A DNA stretch of 64,000 nt from Tetrapyrgos nigripes (GCA_013368315.1 JAACJM010000268.1:1-64000); one strand, 5' to 3'; counted from the first letter of the stretch, positions 10,500 to 23,569 are shown. Made by a program: numbers and translations. Notes: a model not told the origin generated them from the sequence alone.

Positions 10500-11513
10500 A
10501 TGAGACCCATCACATCCACCCAGAAAGACAATATCCTCTCTCTCCTCCAAACTTCTGCTTAATCCAGGGAAATCTCTGCTAAAACTGGGGTATCCAAGTC
10601 AAAGATTGCTTCTCTGGCCAAAGAGATGTATCCTGACAAGGAGAACCATCAAGCAGGGCGTCCTAGAAAGCTGTCTACCACTGATGAACGTGCTGCTATC
10701 CAACAAATCAACACTGGCAAAGCTGAAAATGCTACAGAAGTGGCCAGAAACATCAATCCCCTCCTTGACCAACCTGTCTCCACCCAAACCATTCGAAATT
10801 CCCTTCTCAGGCATGATGTGGACACATCTAAAATGAAGAAGAAGCCCAAACTCACTGCAGCTCACAGGAAGGCTCGTTTAAACTTTGCACAGAAGTACAG
10901 AAACTGGACTGTGGATGACTGGAAAAGGGTTATTTGGTCAGATGAGACTAAAATCAATCGATATGGGTCAGATGGACAGCAGTATATGTGGGGGAGGAAG
11001 GGTGAATCCTTGGGAGAGAGAAATGTGGTGGAAACAGTCAAATTTGGAGGAAATATCATGGTGTGGGGATGTATGGGGTGGGAAGGAGTTGGAAACATGG
11101 CAGAGGTGGAGGGCAGGATGAATGCAGAGCAGTATGTGGACATTTTGGAGAACAACCTTCTGGAGAGCATGGATATTTTGGGTGTTGATCCAGAGGTGGC
11201 CATTTTTCAGCAAGACAATGATCCTAAACACAAGTCAAAACTGGCCACCAAGTGGTTTGAAGACAACAACATCCATTGCATGAGCTGGCCTGCTCAATCT
11301 CCTGACCTGAACCCCATTGAACACCTCTGGACAACCCTCAAACACAAGCTCAATGGATATGACACAGCACCCTCTGGAGTTTGGGAAATATGGGACAGAG
11401 CAGCTGAAAAGTGGGATGAAATCACAGAAGAAGATTGTCAGAAATTGATCAGGAGCATGCCTAGAAGGATTGAGGCTGTGTTGAAGGCCAAAGGAGGGCA
11501 TACCAAGTACTGA
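10500..11513 (+). pseudogene. Tc1/mariner transposase, one early stop
   Basis: Reading from the ATG at 10500, the frame is open for 338 codons except for TAA at codon 21 (10560-10562). The 295-residue frame from the ATG at 10626 follows without damage. It has an N-terminal helix-turn-helix region (VSKSKIASLAKE and downstream PVSTQTIRNSLLR), then the DDE catalytic core: D in WSDETKI, D in FQQDND and E in LNPIEHLW, with 34 residues between the last two (DD34E, as in Tc1). The length is normal for the family. A translation start at 10626 would lose the first helices of the DNA-binding domain, so the product is probably inactive. The enzyme would cut and paste this element at TA sites. Confidence 0.88.
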
Positions 11514-11543
11514 GCTAGCACTTTCTGTATTTTCACTTGCATG

Positions 11544-11753
11544 TCAAAAAATTGTCCAAATGACATACCATTTTAAATCAGTCATATCTCCATGAGTTTT
11601 AAGCCAAATAAGACAAAACAGACAGAATATTGTAGCGTTTATCAAGGGCTTTCTGCCCATCACTGACCACATTTTAATATCTCTACTCAGTATTGCTTAA
11701 ATTGGCAATCTTTCCAAAAATGCGAAACATGTGGACAATTTTTTGACCCACTG
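11544..11753 (-). repeat. Right terminal inverted repeat of the Tc1 element
   Basis: Inverse of the left end and about 95 percent identical by eye. It ends ATTTTTTGACCCACTG followed by TA. Confidence 0.88.
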
Positions 11754-11755
11754 TA

Positions 11756-12660
11756 CATCACCTTCAATGGTGAGTGTTTGCAATGATTGATGTCGGATCT
11801 ATTAAGAAACGGCAGCAATGTGTCGGCCGGTTGTCGGGAGGGTCGGGAGGTGCCGATCATCGTTCCTAGCGATGATGACATAGATTGATGGTCCCGAATA
11901 CATCATTCGGATCATCTCAGATGATGTGAGCGCTGTTGGGAATGTTTATTAAACCCTCCTTGATGGCTATCACTATATTTCGTTGATGAGGACGCTATTG
12001 GACTGGTGATCAGAAAAACTTATCTGGTTCACTGGTAAGTAGTTAACTGGACACAGCTGGCACCAGCTGGTTGAAACCAGTTTTTTCCAAAATACTGATG
12101 CGTCTAGCTTCCCTTAGACTTTGGATCTCTTCAACGCTTTCAGTAGTTGGCATGTACAGGTTTATTGTGATCCTTCTACTTCCAGTTCTTTCAGGAGCCA
12201 TATCCTTGATGTCATGGCATTGCATCGTCCGCATTTTTTAATGCAATCAAGGTGTTGGTAAGTTGCATTTTTTCTCAAACAACTCGTAAATGGTACCAAC
12301 TTCTTACGACAGGCTGAACTTAGTACTAGTACGAGTTGTACTGGTAATCATTTGCGTCGATTACACTATTGCCACAGCATTGTAGCAAGGTAGTTAATCG
12401 TCCATAAACCCTCTGGACGGTACTGCAAAATTAGACCTGGAGAATACACGTGTGAATAGCTGAATCCCAATCCTGTTGAATTTGTGACTCAAATGAGCAG
12501 CTGAAACCAAAGATGAAGCTAAGCCGACATGGTGCAGCTGTTGCGTAGTCTGTCTCATTCTTTATGATATCAATTAGATGCCCACTTTACAAAAGACTGT
12601 GTCGTACGTGACTTGATATCGGTACTTATACAAGGGAAAGGACCACAGCTCAAAAAATTC
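11756..12660. other. No gene recognised
   Basis: Only short frames without motifs (11687-11881 overlaps the Tc1 end; 12043-12234 minus strand, 63 codons). Confidence 0.35.
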
Positions 12661-12663
12661 TCG

Positions 12664-12756
12664 CCAGCGTAGAAGCACTACATGGTGTAGAAGTTCTGCA
12701 GCATTTACGGTAGTTACCGCTGTGCCTGTCTGCAGAATTTACGGTAATCACCAGGG
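12664..12756 (-). repeat. Inverted repeat pair, left member
   Basis: The reverse complement (TGGTGATTACCGTAAATTC, CTGCAGACAGGCACAGCGGT, CATGTAGTGCTTCTACG) matches 15273-15367. The left member also contains an internal direct repeat of CTGCAGNATTTACGGTA. Confidence 0.6.
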
Positions 12757-15272
12757 CCTCCATAGGCATAGATTAATCAGTATACGTTCTGAATATTGTT
12801 CTGAATATTTTGCTGTATCTATCCAGTGACCCTCAGCACTACACAATGAGCTCTCTGCTCAATGTTGACAACGGTGAGCAGGACTTGGACACCACACCTT
12901 GCAATTTAGATGACCCCAAGGCGGGATTTTGAAGTCTGTGGGATTTCAATCTCATAAAAACCTTAGATCACTTCACTTCATTTGACGTACAGGGTTTCCT
13001 GGATTCTGGATCTTCAATCCTAAGCCTCTAGTTGGCCCTAAAGCTTGTTCAAGTTATTGCTTCTGCTGTATACCTTCTCTTTCGAATCCAGTTCCAAACA
13101 TCGGCTTGACATACTCCAAAACATATGTAGTAGTATAATGATATGTACCATATATTGCTGCCACTGTAGTATTAAGACCTTTGTGCAATGAGTGATAAAT
13201 TTGCGCTCATCACAATACATGAAAAGCTTTTCAGCAAAACTGAGAATGCACACAGAGAAAATGTTCATTCCTCGCAGAATCATGCAAACCATGTCATACA
13301 ATGGGAAGTTTGGAACAGTTCAGCATGGTATCCAGCAAGCATATCTGCCCTGCTCGATAATCACCATCTTCTGAATCTTTGCTGGATATTGTTCCTGTTT
13401 TGGTCTGAATATCCAGCAATGGTATTTGGATTGCTGGATGATAGATCACAGTTAGACTGAAATGATGATGCACTGTCATCGGAATTTCAATTGTGTCAAA
13501 TTACAGTCAAATTACAGTCATTTCAGTCTTACAGACTTTTTGATCTTGCAGACTTTTTCAGTCTTAGACTTTGATCTTACAGACTTTCGGTCTTACAGGG
13601 CTCGACCGTCGTTGTACCATGCACACTCCTGTGCTCGGTTCACTATTCAAGATTGATGCAGTTCTTGATACACTGTTTGAGGTAAAGTGTCACTCCTAGA
13701 AGCCTCTCTGAAGCCCAAATGTTCAAAGAGAATAAAAATCGAATAAAAGTCGTACACCTCATGATAAGATTCCCACGCATTTTGTGGGCACTTAGCACAC
13801 CATCTCGGTCTTTGTGACGACTCGTGGTTGTATCAGCAAGGCATTTTCGACCTCGGAGAAGTTCGGTAAAGTCTTCATCTATGTATCAGTATACGTTGAA
13901 TATTTCTTGGGGTGCTATACTTCATTTTGCGAGAGATATTTGCCCGTTGACACAAAACTCTCGGAAATGGTCAATCTGGGACGTTCATCTTGGATTCGAG
14001 GTACCATTTGGTTCTTTAAAATTCATCAAAAAATGTAAGATTGCTCTTAGTAACATAATAAATAATGATTCAAGGTTATCCAGATGATTCTACTACTAAT
14101 CGGAACTCGTAGACTCACAAAAGCACTTGTGATGCATAAACTTCAAAAAAGTGCTTCACCCGAATACTCAAACATATACATCACTTGCTAGACTCCTCGG
14201 AGTATATTGAAACTTCGCAAACAGACGGACAGTCGAGTTCATTTTCATATCCAGCTCTTATTTTTAGGCTCTGGCAGTAATCTTAGTAGTTCAAGCCTGA
14301 TCATTGTATTGAGAAATCGTGTGAATGTTGAATCAACGACGAGCACTATAGATGCAGCAGGTTGGCGCTACTTATCTTCATCCAAAGGGCAGCCAAAAGA
14401 CAGTTTTACGCAGGGTAAATATGCCTACTGCTGGGTGGAAAAGGTCATACGCGTTCTAGAATTAATAACACATGGTTGCCACTTTCAGCCACAATGGCTG
14501 CTGATTCACTGCAAATTGTCATTTGGTGCCCAAAAAATCATTCCGAATTCGGACGAGGGATTCTTATTATCTTTATAACACTCGCAACGACTGAGCACAT
14601 CACTTGTATTCTTGTATATACACCAAACGGTATCAAGCGGGAAGAATGACTAGAGAACGGCGCTGCAAGCTCAACCAGCCCAATTGGTTTGATGTAATAA
14701 TTCATGTAATTTGGGCTCAATCATGTTTATGCAAACATATGCATCCATTTGAATGAATACGAACGGATGCATAAGACCGCAACGGCGACGCAGCCCAAAA
14801 TGGCTGTCCCCGGCCCCGAATTCCGATTGATGCGACGCAATGGCATTTTCCGAAGACCGACGCAAGCTATTACCCATGCTGGAAATGGCCAAGTTGCGGT
14901 CCCTGGGAGAAATGTAAACCTCATGCTACTTATCCTAGGCATGGAATCGTATTTTTATAAAAGCGTACCATATGGCCACATGAGGAAGCCAAAATTTGGA
15001 AGCAGCGCGGCGCACCGCTGCACGGCAAAAAATCAGCTGATTCTAGATCCCGGGATGCAGAATCCTAACCGATGTCCAGTAAAATTAGAAACACCGACTA
15101 ACGATGAGCACATGTTATTCTTCAACAAAGGGCACAGGTGAGTGAAGCATTAATCAACAGAATGATTAGCTGAACAAGGCTGGATATTGTACTGCATACC
15201 GCTGGAAAGCATTTTGGTTCAAGCAGATCCAGCGCTCCGCCTATAATATCCAGCATTCAGCACTCCTGGTCT
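12757..15272. other. Interval between inverted repeats; no gene recognised
   Basis: Contains CAGACTTT-type simple repeats (13500-13600), a small hairpin of ATCCAGCAATGG against TTGCTGGAT (13411-13439), and short frames (14207-14578 and 14749-15141) that I do not recognise. The flanking inverted repeats suggest it may be the body of an old element, but nothing inside resembles a transposase. Confidence 0.35.
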
Positions 15273-15367
15273 CACTGGTGACTACCGCAAATCCTGCAGA
15301 CAGGCACAACAGTAATTACCAGGAGTAAAGTCCAGAAAATCTACATGGTGGACTCGTAGAAGTGGAA
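15273..15367 (+). repeat. Inverted repeat pair, right member
   Basis: CACTGGTGACTACCGCAAAT, CTGCAGACAGGCACAACAGT and CATGGTGGACTCGTAGAAG match the reverse complement of 12664-12756. Confidence 0.6.
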
Positions 15368-15487
15368 CAAGAAATTAAGAATAGTGATCAATGATAGCTA
15401 ATGAGCGTTGTCGACTTGTTCAAATCTGAGACTCCATTTCTGACTCTCACCCAAGAGGCTCTGGTGGATACAATGTGGTGGAGGAAG

Positions 15488-15670
15488 CTACGTCGACACG
15501 TTCTTTGACAGTCTGATTTGGAACCGTATTATGACCGTGACAGCTGTATACGGCACAGATAAGTACGGTGTAGCCAGGTCGTCCCTGTCCCGTATGCTCG
15601 TGTCTTGCGCTGACCACGATACGGTGATGGTACCAAGCCCTAATGAGGTCCTAGGCACAGAGCATTGAGT
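15488..15670 (+). other. Coding-like stretch, not recognised
   Basis: A plus-strand frame (about 15500-15668) reads through FFDSLIWNRIMTVTAVYG and SRMLVSCADHDTVMVPS without a stop and with sensible composition. It has no start, no clear splice partners and no family I recognise, so it may be a fragment of a decayed gene. Confidence 0.25.
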
Positions 15671-15822
15671 GAAAGAAAGATAGAGAAATATTTGTGAGTA
15701 CTTACTGCGATGATTAGTCCTTTGTAAAGGGACCTTAAATTCAAACAAGAAGGGAGGAAGATTAGTCAAGAGCAAAGGAGGAGGAGGAGGGTTGGCGGGG
15801 AAGGTTGTGGTTGAGATGAAAG

Positions 15823-16960
15823 ATGGAAAAGATTACTAAGCTATTGACGTGTCAAATTTGTAGACAGTCGTGTTCCAGGATTTTGCACACCATGACGTCA
15901 TTGTGCATAACTGCGAAAGGCAGCATGATACTCTACCGTCAATCAACTACGGTCGTATGGGCTTTTGTGCACACTACTTGGGGCCATAAGCAACATTTTG
16001 ACGAACCACAGAAGTGGGGTGCATGTCATCTTGATACCTAACGAAGCAGAAAGATTTTGACATGTGAGAAAATAAATTTTTGACAAGTTTTGATGATACT
16101 TAGCTGTATTCAGAATGTCAATGAGATATGGCTATATGGGCGTCTGCGCCCACTCAGGGGGGTCAGAAGGAACGTTTTGACGCCCCACAGAAGCTGGGCG
16201 TATGTCATCTTGATACCTAAGCTGACCGAAAGATTTTGGCATGTAAAATTGACAAGGTGTGATGATACTCAGCTGTATTCAGGATGTCGATGAACTATGG
16301 CTATATGGGCATCTGCGCCAGCTCAGGGGGGTTATAAGGAGCGTTTTGACGCCCCACAGAAGTTGGGCGTATGTCATCTTAATACCTAAGCTGACCGAAA
16401 GATTTTGACATGTAAGAAAATGCGATTTTTGACGAGTTTTGATGATTCTTAGCTGTATTCAGGATGATAGCTATGGCTATATGTGTGTCTGCGCCCACTC
16501 AGGGGGGTTATAAGGAACGTTTTGACGCCCCACAGAAGTTGGACGCTAGTCATCTTGATACCTAAGCTGACCGAAAGACTTTCAACGTGAGAAAATACAA
16601 GTTTTGAGGAAGTTTGATGTTATTCAGCGAGCACATTGATTGGAGCTAGGGTTGGGGACCTAGTGTTATGATTTTAAGGCGTAGGAATCCGAATATCCAA
16701 TTTTTAAGGCAATCCGACCGGCCGTCCTCGAAATATAAGCAAAACGGTCCTGAGAAAGATAACTTTTTGGCATACAAATGAATAACCTAATTAGGCAACC
16801 AAAGAACTCATCCTCCTAGCGCCCAAAGCTTTCGATGTCTGGGAATCCGAATCTGCAATGTTTAAGAGGATCCGACCAGCGGTTGCTGAGATATGAGAGG
16901 TTTCGCAAAAGAATCCACGATGTACATTGTGGGAGCTAATCTATAATAGGCGTTCACCAT
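15823..16960 (+). repeat. Composite repeat, copy 2, with 167-bp tandem units
   Basis: Matches 7561-8990 at both ends (GATTACTAAGCT at the left, GATCCGACCAGCGGTT and GGAGCTAAT at the right). The middle instead carries three or four tandem units of about 167 bp (16110-16580), each with GACGCCCCACAGAAG, TCATCTTGATACCTAAGCTG, GAAAGATTTT and CAGCTGTATTCAGGATG. The two loci have therefore expanded different internal units. Confidence 0.68.
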
Positions 16961-17036
16961 CGTTTGCGAATCGATATTGTTGCAAGGATGACTCCTCATC
17001 CCATTGCCAAAAAAGCCGTAGATAAAGGCCATAGAC

Positions 17037-17112
17037 CAAGGGGGGTCCGGGATTGCGGACCACCACACTCCGGAGGTCGGTCGGTCGAGTGGTCGAGGCC
17101 TCCAAAAAATTT
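17037..17112 (+). mobile_element. Solitary end of the CAAGGGGG transposon family
   Basis: CCAAGGGGGGTCCGGGATTG, CGGACCACCACACTCCG, a GGTCGGTCGGTCGAG triplet and an A-rich tract follow the same order as the left end of the large element at 43357. I find no inverse partner within several kb, so this is a broken copy or an end whose partner was lost. Confidence 0.55.
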
Positions 17113-18089
17113 CAAGGCTATGAGGAAGAAATTTTAAGTATTCTCAATGTTGTAATGATGTCTGAGACCCATAAAACCGATATTGCGGATGGGTGCGCCA
17201 GGGGAGAGGGGGGACTGTCTGTGTGATTATGGTGTAGTTATTTATTCTTTGTTTTTGATGTCTTTTTTTCCTTGGTTTTCGTTATTGTTCTGACCATTGT
17301 TCTTCATCTTCCTGGCGACGCGGATCAGGCTTCCTTGCACTTGTGCCTATGTCCCCAGTGAGAGGAGAGAGTTAAAGAGGGACAGGGGGCAATGAGGCCG
17401 AGGATTGAGCTCTTAAGTCTCTCGTCATGACTATTTCTAATGCAGCGTAGTGTAACTTGACCGCGTAAATAATCGTGAATAGTGAAGATCATCAACTTTG
17501 GTTTGGAGAGCTTAAAATCTGGGAGAATTTCGCAAATGCTGCTTCTTGCAGGGGATCAACACAAACATGTTCAATCCTTTTACAATAGCGATGAAGGTAT
17601 CGAGGAGTACAATCACTGTAGCCTACTCGGGGGTCAAGAAAACGCGTTGTATCATTTGAATCAAAGTGTGGATGGTATCAAATAACAATTAAGTACTTAA
17701 TCAAATGGTGGTGCAAGTTTTGAGCTTAAATAAATAAATAAATGTTAAATTTAAGTCTCTGAGCAATACAGAAAGAAAGAGGATTTCGAGCAGGCAAAGA
17801 ATAAATTCGGATTGGCAGGAAACCCGTCGCAAGTGCACAAGGTTCCGAATTCGTACATGACTTGTATATAAGCTACATAAATAGGGGTTTTCGGCATTTT
17901 ATCGTAATCAGTAACTAGTCAGTCCGTAAATTAGTCCGTTACTGAGCTTCCGAGCTCATCGGCAGAAATTCGAAATCCAACAAAAAATAAGTAAATGAGA
18001 GAGATAGCAGAATCATTCCATAAATAAAATAAACTTGTTCTTCTCACTATTCTTGCTGTGTGTTGTATCCCTTGATTTAAATCTCCAGG
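17113..18089. other. No gene recognised
   Basis: AT-rich sequence; the small frame 17482-17685 has no recognisable motif. Confidence 0.35.
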
Positions 18090-19806
18090 TCAAACCATCA
18101 CAGAATCTCCTCTACTGACTTCCTGAATATCATTCTCTCCATCCTGAGTGTCATGTGCCTGTGTGGATGCTGGCAGATCAAATTGGGATGATGGGGCAGG
18201 GGCTACAAATTCCAGAGGCTGAGAAAGACTTTCAAGAATGGAGTCCTGGTGGTTCTTGTAGAGGTGGGAAAGAAAAATGATTGTAGTGGGGTACATTGTT
18301 TCCAGGTGTGGTAGCATTGCTTCCAAGTAGGAGACAACAGAATTAGCATACACTCGGTTGAATTCGATGGGCATGGCTAGAATCTGGATTTCAAAATGTT
18401 ATTAGCATTCAAGTTCAAAGAGTGCACAAATGATTACCTACCCAGGGAATGCAATAGATTATACCAGACTGTACTAAGAGTACCAGTATCTGCTCAACTT
18501 GGTTTTTGGTATTGAGTTTGCCAAGGTGAGCTTTAACAGATTGTCTGTAGTGGCTGTTGAGAGATCAAGTTAAACTGCAAGCCAGGGAGCCAACAGTCTA
18601 ATGTCTGCTTACTAAACCTTGTTTGCAATCAGAAGAGTTGCTGTGAGGTTGGTGAAGACAAGTGATGCTGGCAGTATCACACGGCTAGCCTGATGTGTTT
18701 CCTGCACAATCTAAGGCCAAGCTGTAATAAACCAACAATATATATACATACAAAATTTTCATCAAGGTTAGCTTTGATGACGAGGAACACATCATATATA
18801 CTGGATCCTAGACCCAGAAATGTCAGCTCAACAAACTTAATTTCTCCAAAGTGAGTATGCTATGGATTCTTACCTAATGATTGAGCAATACAGAAAAGAA
18901 GAATTCCTCTGGGAACAGTTTCCCTTTGAAAAATGATCCATGTCCTCCAAACCACAATTATATCGCCGAGGAAATACTATTCACATATACTTGAGTATTC
19001 AGATGAGGAATCAAAATACGACAGAGAAACTCACACTAATTCTTGCCAGTACTGACGCCACCACGTCAGTGATAATCATGATTGGAACAGGATTGTATGT
19101 CTTATATGCCAGTCCTTGCATCTGAACTATAAAAAATATCTGATTTGTCACGATGATCCCTGCTGAGTTTACAAGCATTATTGCACATGCAGCCACCAGA
19201 AAAAATCGCATTGGTGTCTGTTGAAGCCCTTGTTGACTTGGTACACGTTTGAAATTGTGCCAGGAAAGTTTGGGACAGGCCTACCATAGCAGCAAGATGG
19301 TAGAAATGGTAATCAGAAGCTCAATGCCTAGACATCAAGGTTACAAGCTGAACGTTGGATTCTAGAAGAAGACCTACCAATGCAAAGTCCTTCAACTGCA
19401 TTTACCGCTAACAAATCTTGAACGACAGTGATATCTGAGGTTATAAGAAAGGAGAGTTGCATTGTTGGCATTTGTGCAGAGGAGAAGACTATGGTGGCGC
19501 TGACAAGTGTTTGTTAGAATAAAGCAACAGCTTTCCCCGCTCCTTAAGTATCTGTCAGTTAGCTGTGCGTCTCATGATTAGTTTGTTGTATGTAGTGCTC
19601 ATCGCATCAACATCATGATGAACTTCTCGAAATGGTGATTGTTATAATTTGAGAAAATATAACGGTATCTATCAAACCTTAGCACAAATATCCTTGATTG
19701 ATTGGATATTTTTATCCAGTGACTCATTTTCTTTACTACAAATCATCAGAACTTGTCCCCACAGCGCTCCAGAAGAACCTATGAGCGGATATGACGCTGC
19801 ATGCAT
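18090..19806 (-). CDS. Multi-pass membrane protein, basidiomycete 7-TM type
   Basis: Minus-strand gene with eight supported coding exons: 19378-19499, 19285-19327, 19035-19236, 18874-18976, 18752-18807, 18613-18701, 18442-18553 and 18090-18383 (stop at 18090-18092). All introns are 48-65 bp with GT-AG ends, and all joins keep frame. Hydrophobic segments include IELLITISTILLLW, AACAIMLVNSAGIIVTNQIF and LVLLVQSGIIYCI, with the motif YFLGDIIVVWRTW before the middle helix and MYPTTIIFL near the end. These features are typical of a large basidiomycete family of plasma-membrane proteins with seven helices and no assigned function. The C-terminal tail is acidic and Ser/Gln rich. A likely first exon runs from the ATG at 19806, but its junction with 19499 is unresolved, so the N-terminus is uncertain. 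Confidence 0.62.
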
Positions 19807-21120
19807 CTCTCCTTCTCAATTGATTTAGTGGCCTTTTCTCTTTAGCGACAAGTCAGAATTTGGTTTGAACAGTACTTTTGCCAATATCAACGCAATCAGA
19901 TTGTGTTGCGGAAGATCAGAAGTTGAAGGCAGTAAAAATGTGATAAAAGAAGAGTCAGCCACTCAAACATCTCAACTTGGAACTTAATGCTGAAACCTGA
20001 GCTCAAGGGTCTTCCGCAGTTCATCGGATACTTGGAATGATATTGCTGAGAATGATTTTACTGTATACATCTGGTAGCAGACTTGTGCAATACAAGGAAG
20101 AGACAAGACGAGCACATCTCTATGTTGATAGATATTTAGGAGCACTAGTATCGATACCTTGTTCCGAACTTGTTTAATACAAGGCAGAGATGAGGAACAT
20201 CCCTATGTTGATGGATATTCAGCAGTGTTAGTCCGGATACCTTCAGTTTAGACAAGGTAGCTGTAATGATCATATCATGATATTGATAAATGGACAAAGA
20301 CCCTAGGATCTGCGCAGAGTATACCAATGATCACATCAACCTATCTAGCTAAGTTCTATATACAAGATGATTTCTCCTCAGAAGACAGAATCCACATACG
20401 ACTGTCATATGAATGATCATGATATTGATGTGTATATGCATTGCCTATCTATATTTCCTATGCGACATAGGGCTATGTCGTGCCACCCTTAGAGGTAGGC
20501 ATAAGGTACGGAGTGTCGCTACGGATGGAGCATTTCGGTTTATACCTCGAAGGGGAATTAAAGACTTGAACTTGGGGCGAGGATTAGACTATTGAGGGAA
20601 GAGTCAGTTTGACATTGGGCTAGATAATAATAGTTCTCGACGCTTTGAGCATCAGAACTTGGCCCTCAGATTTCACACTCCGAGTGTCAAGTAGAATACA
20701 TTCCATTGCGACGACCAAGTCGTTGAAGTTGTATCAAGCAGAGCGCATTGCAACACAACGCTCAAGTCGTCGTATAGTGTATCCAGACCTCTGTCTCATA
20801 TATCGTGCCAGAAGTCAGCTACTTTCATCCTCACTATATTTATCTACATGCCCGTAGTATATATTCTAATGATGCTTAGGTATATTTCTACACAGACGTT
20901 GTATGTTGAAGCTTCAAAGCAATCGGAAGGGATTTGACGATATCCGTCAGATTCGGAAGGGTGGGATGGAGAGCGACTTGGAAATGTGCGAGTACAGCCA
21001 ATGATACATGAGTGTGTGCCTTCTTCGCGTTACCACAAGGCGTTTCTGTGATTCTGCTTCCTATCCTGTCTTCTTTATCCTCCGTCCTTCATATCTTGTC
21101 AAATTGTGATACTGAAATTC
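19807..21120. other. No gene recognised; small tandem duplication
   Basis: A block of about 85 bp (ACTTGTGCAATACAAGG, GAGCACATCTCTATGTTGAT) at 20080-20160 is repeated imperfectly at 20166-20240. Other frames are short and without motifs. Confidence 0.35.
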
Positions 21121-23250
21121 CTTCATCTAGGGCCTATGTTCTGCATATATTTCCTTCATCAATATCATCGACCTGTACGGCGATATAACACTTTTGAAGC
21201 TGTTCACGCATGACCTCGTCACCATTGACTCCAGCATTGACTCATTTCGTGAAACTGGCAAGGCATGAATGAAACTATGACAGGATGGAGCAGCGAGTAA
21301 CGACATAAGAGGAAGTTCCAGCCAAGGGGATGCTCGAAGGGGTAGGTAAGTAATTCGTCTTTGTTTTTTTTTCTCTCTTTTTTTTTTTTTGCCTTTACCT
21401 CTTTCTTTCCGGTTTTGATTTTCTTCAACCACGGCGAAGATACTGATGATATCGGTTCAGCCATTTCCTGTGTCCTTGCGATATGCGGTGTCTGGAGAAT
21501 ATTCGCCGCAAGCATCTCAAAGCTGCCATCGCTTCAAAGATACGGTTTGAATCAGGACAGGGAAACGATGCCTCAAGAACAAACTTCAACCCAAAAACAG
21601 ACTCTCGGCTTCCCATCGCATCAATTCTGTGATCGAGGTTCGTCTTCTTCTTTTTCCGGAATGACACGTGCCCTATTAGCATCTTCCGTTTGTCTCCTTG
21701 TGAGACGTTGGTCTCATACTCCAAGGCCGGGAGGAGATGATGCTCAGCTTCTGGGTATTGGCCGTCGGGTGAGTCGTGCTTTGACGAGTTTAAGCTTTCG
21801 GCTCCCTTCTCAAATTCAACCCCGACGCGTTCCTTGGTCTTGTCAGTGATTGAATTATGGACCCTGTTGCCTCAGCCATGAACGCAGCCGTATTACCTGG
21901 CCTGACCACTTCTGTGTCGATCTCTGTACCCCTCATGAACTCCTCGTACACTCATAACTACTCTTACTCGCACTGTCTGGCGCAGAACTGGTGTCTCATA
22001 CACCAAACACTCAGCCAACGTTCTGGATGCTATGCATGGTACCGTACACATAAGCGGCAGAAAAAGACCATTTTATTGCTTTTTATTTCATTGTACTGTA
22101 TCAAGTACCAACGCCAAAGCCCATACACGAGATATCCAAATCTATATCCCAAATCCCAAATCCACAATCCCCAAAACCCCGCACGAACTCAGCCGGAGTC
22201 CATGTCCCAGAACTACCACCCAACACCCTTCACCCTTCATGCATCACTCGACTGTTAATCCTGCCCGTCTTTCCGTTGAGAGCCCATATGAAACAATGAA
22301 GAAAAAGAAAAAAGAAACGACGCAGGAAAGCAAGGAACCCAGTATATGCTATGCGGGTACTTATTGTACGCTAGTGCTCCGCAGTGAACTCGAGTCGGCA
22401 CGAATCGGGAGTGGGAGTGTGGTGGATGCTGGACGGCGGACCATAATGACGAAGATGAGGTGGGGCCAATTCGAGAAAAAAAATAGGGAGAGCTGGAAAT
22501 CAGACGAGTCGGGGTGAAAGAAGAGTCATTCTGTAGACGGTACAAGTTGATGACGTGGTACTGGTACAGCGACGGAGAAAGGCACAGCGCCGGTCTTGAT
22601 GTTAATGTTGATGTTGGTACCGTCAGTAGCAGTACCGTTGCATCGACGACGGCTGTGAACCATGGACGAGACTACACGTAGCGAGTCGGTCTTGGATTGT
22701 AGCCGGTAACAATATCCGTATGAAGAGAGGAAGGCATGCGGCGGAGAGGAGGAGAGAAGAGTTGCGTGTTAGTCAGAGACATGGACAAAAACGCGAAAAA
22801 ACTACTCACCGATTCTCGTTTGCAATGCCATGCCTCCCTCCATTCGCTCGACTCAGCAAAAAAACTATCCCAAGACTCGGAATCCTACCACCACCTCCTC
22901 TACCTCCCAAATCCAAAGCAAAGACCGCTCCAACACCCATTCCCACATTGCCAAAGTGATAGACCATGCTTTTACTCATCGCCGTATCCCATAGCAGAGT
23001 TGGCAGATTGGGAGCAGGGTTAGGCGTAGAGAGTGAAAGAGTCACCAGTGAAGACGGAGGGAGTTGGTGAAGCCTGTAGAGATATAGAAGGAAACGTGGT
23101 TAGTAAGGCTGATGGTGGAGAGTATTAGGAGGTAAAGTTGGAGGAAGAGAAAGAGAAGAATGAGCGGAGTAAACACTAGGGATTTCGAAAGGAATAAGAG
23201 GAAAATTAGTCAAATCAAGAGTGAGTGAGTGAATTACGCCGCTACCTACT
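21121..23250. other. Coding-like but unassigned interval
   Basis: Several longer frames occur: 21361-21849 plus, 21425-21724 minus, 22032-22517 plus and 22806-23045 minus. The minus frame at 22806-23045 contains VYHFGNVGMGVGAVFALDLG and is bordered on its downstream side by a possible donor (GTGAGTAG), so it may be a genuine exon. I cannot join it to others or recognise the product. Low confidence that any single frame is real. Confidence 0.25.
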
Positions 23251-23569
23251 AGTTACAGAGGCTTTTACATCTGTATATAGGGAGTCCCTGCCACTTGATG
23301 TACAAAGTAACTAGTAGTGGAACCACTTGCTGATTCAGCGGGGCAAGCAACCAGGCAGTAGGGGCAACATCCCACCGTCAAGGGTAGGGTAGACCGTCTA
23401 CCACCTGGAAGCGCTGCAATGGTGGCGCAGGCACCCAGGAACAAGGGTGTCAATGCAAAACAAGATTAGGCTGGTAAGTAGTATATGATGGTAAGTAGTG
23501 TAGGAAGAAAACCCAAAAAGATGAACAGGAAATAGAGAATGCATGAGCGCTTTCTCCAAGTTTGAGTAT

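Larger units (their letters stand above)
10130..11753. mobile_element. Tc1/mariner transposon, nearly intact
   Basis: A 1624-bp element bounded by inverted ends that begin CAGTGGGTCAAAAAATTGTCC. It is flanked by the TA target duplication (10128-10129 and 11754-11755) required for this superfamily. The inverted ends are unusually long, about 210 bp (10130-10341 and 11544-11753), and differ at only about ten positions by eye. The transposase gene (10500-11513) has no intron and contains one in-frame stop near the N-terminus. Confidence 0.92.

Noticed and set aside
12757..15272. Complete DNA transposon between the inverted repeats at 12664 and 15273
   Set aside because: No transposase, no target duplication, and the repeats are too diverged to define ends.
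21361..21849. 162-codon plus-strand gene
   Set aside because: Starts in a T-rich tract that creates Phe/Leu runs, and the rest has no recognisable domain; kept only as an unassigned interval.
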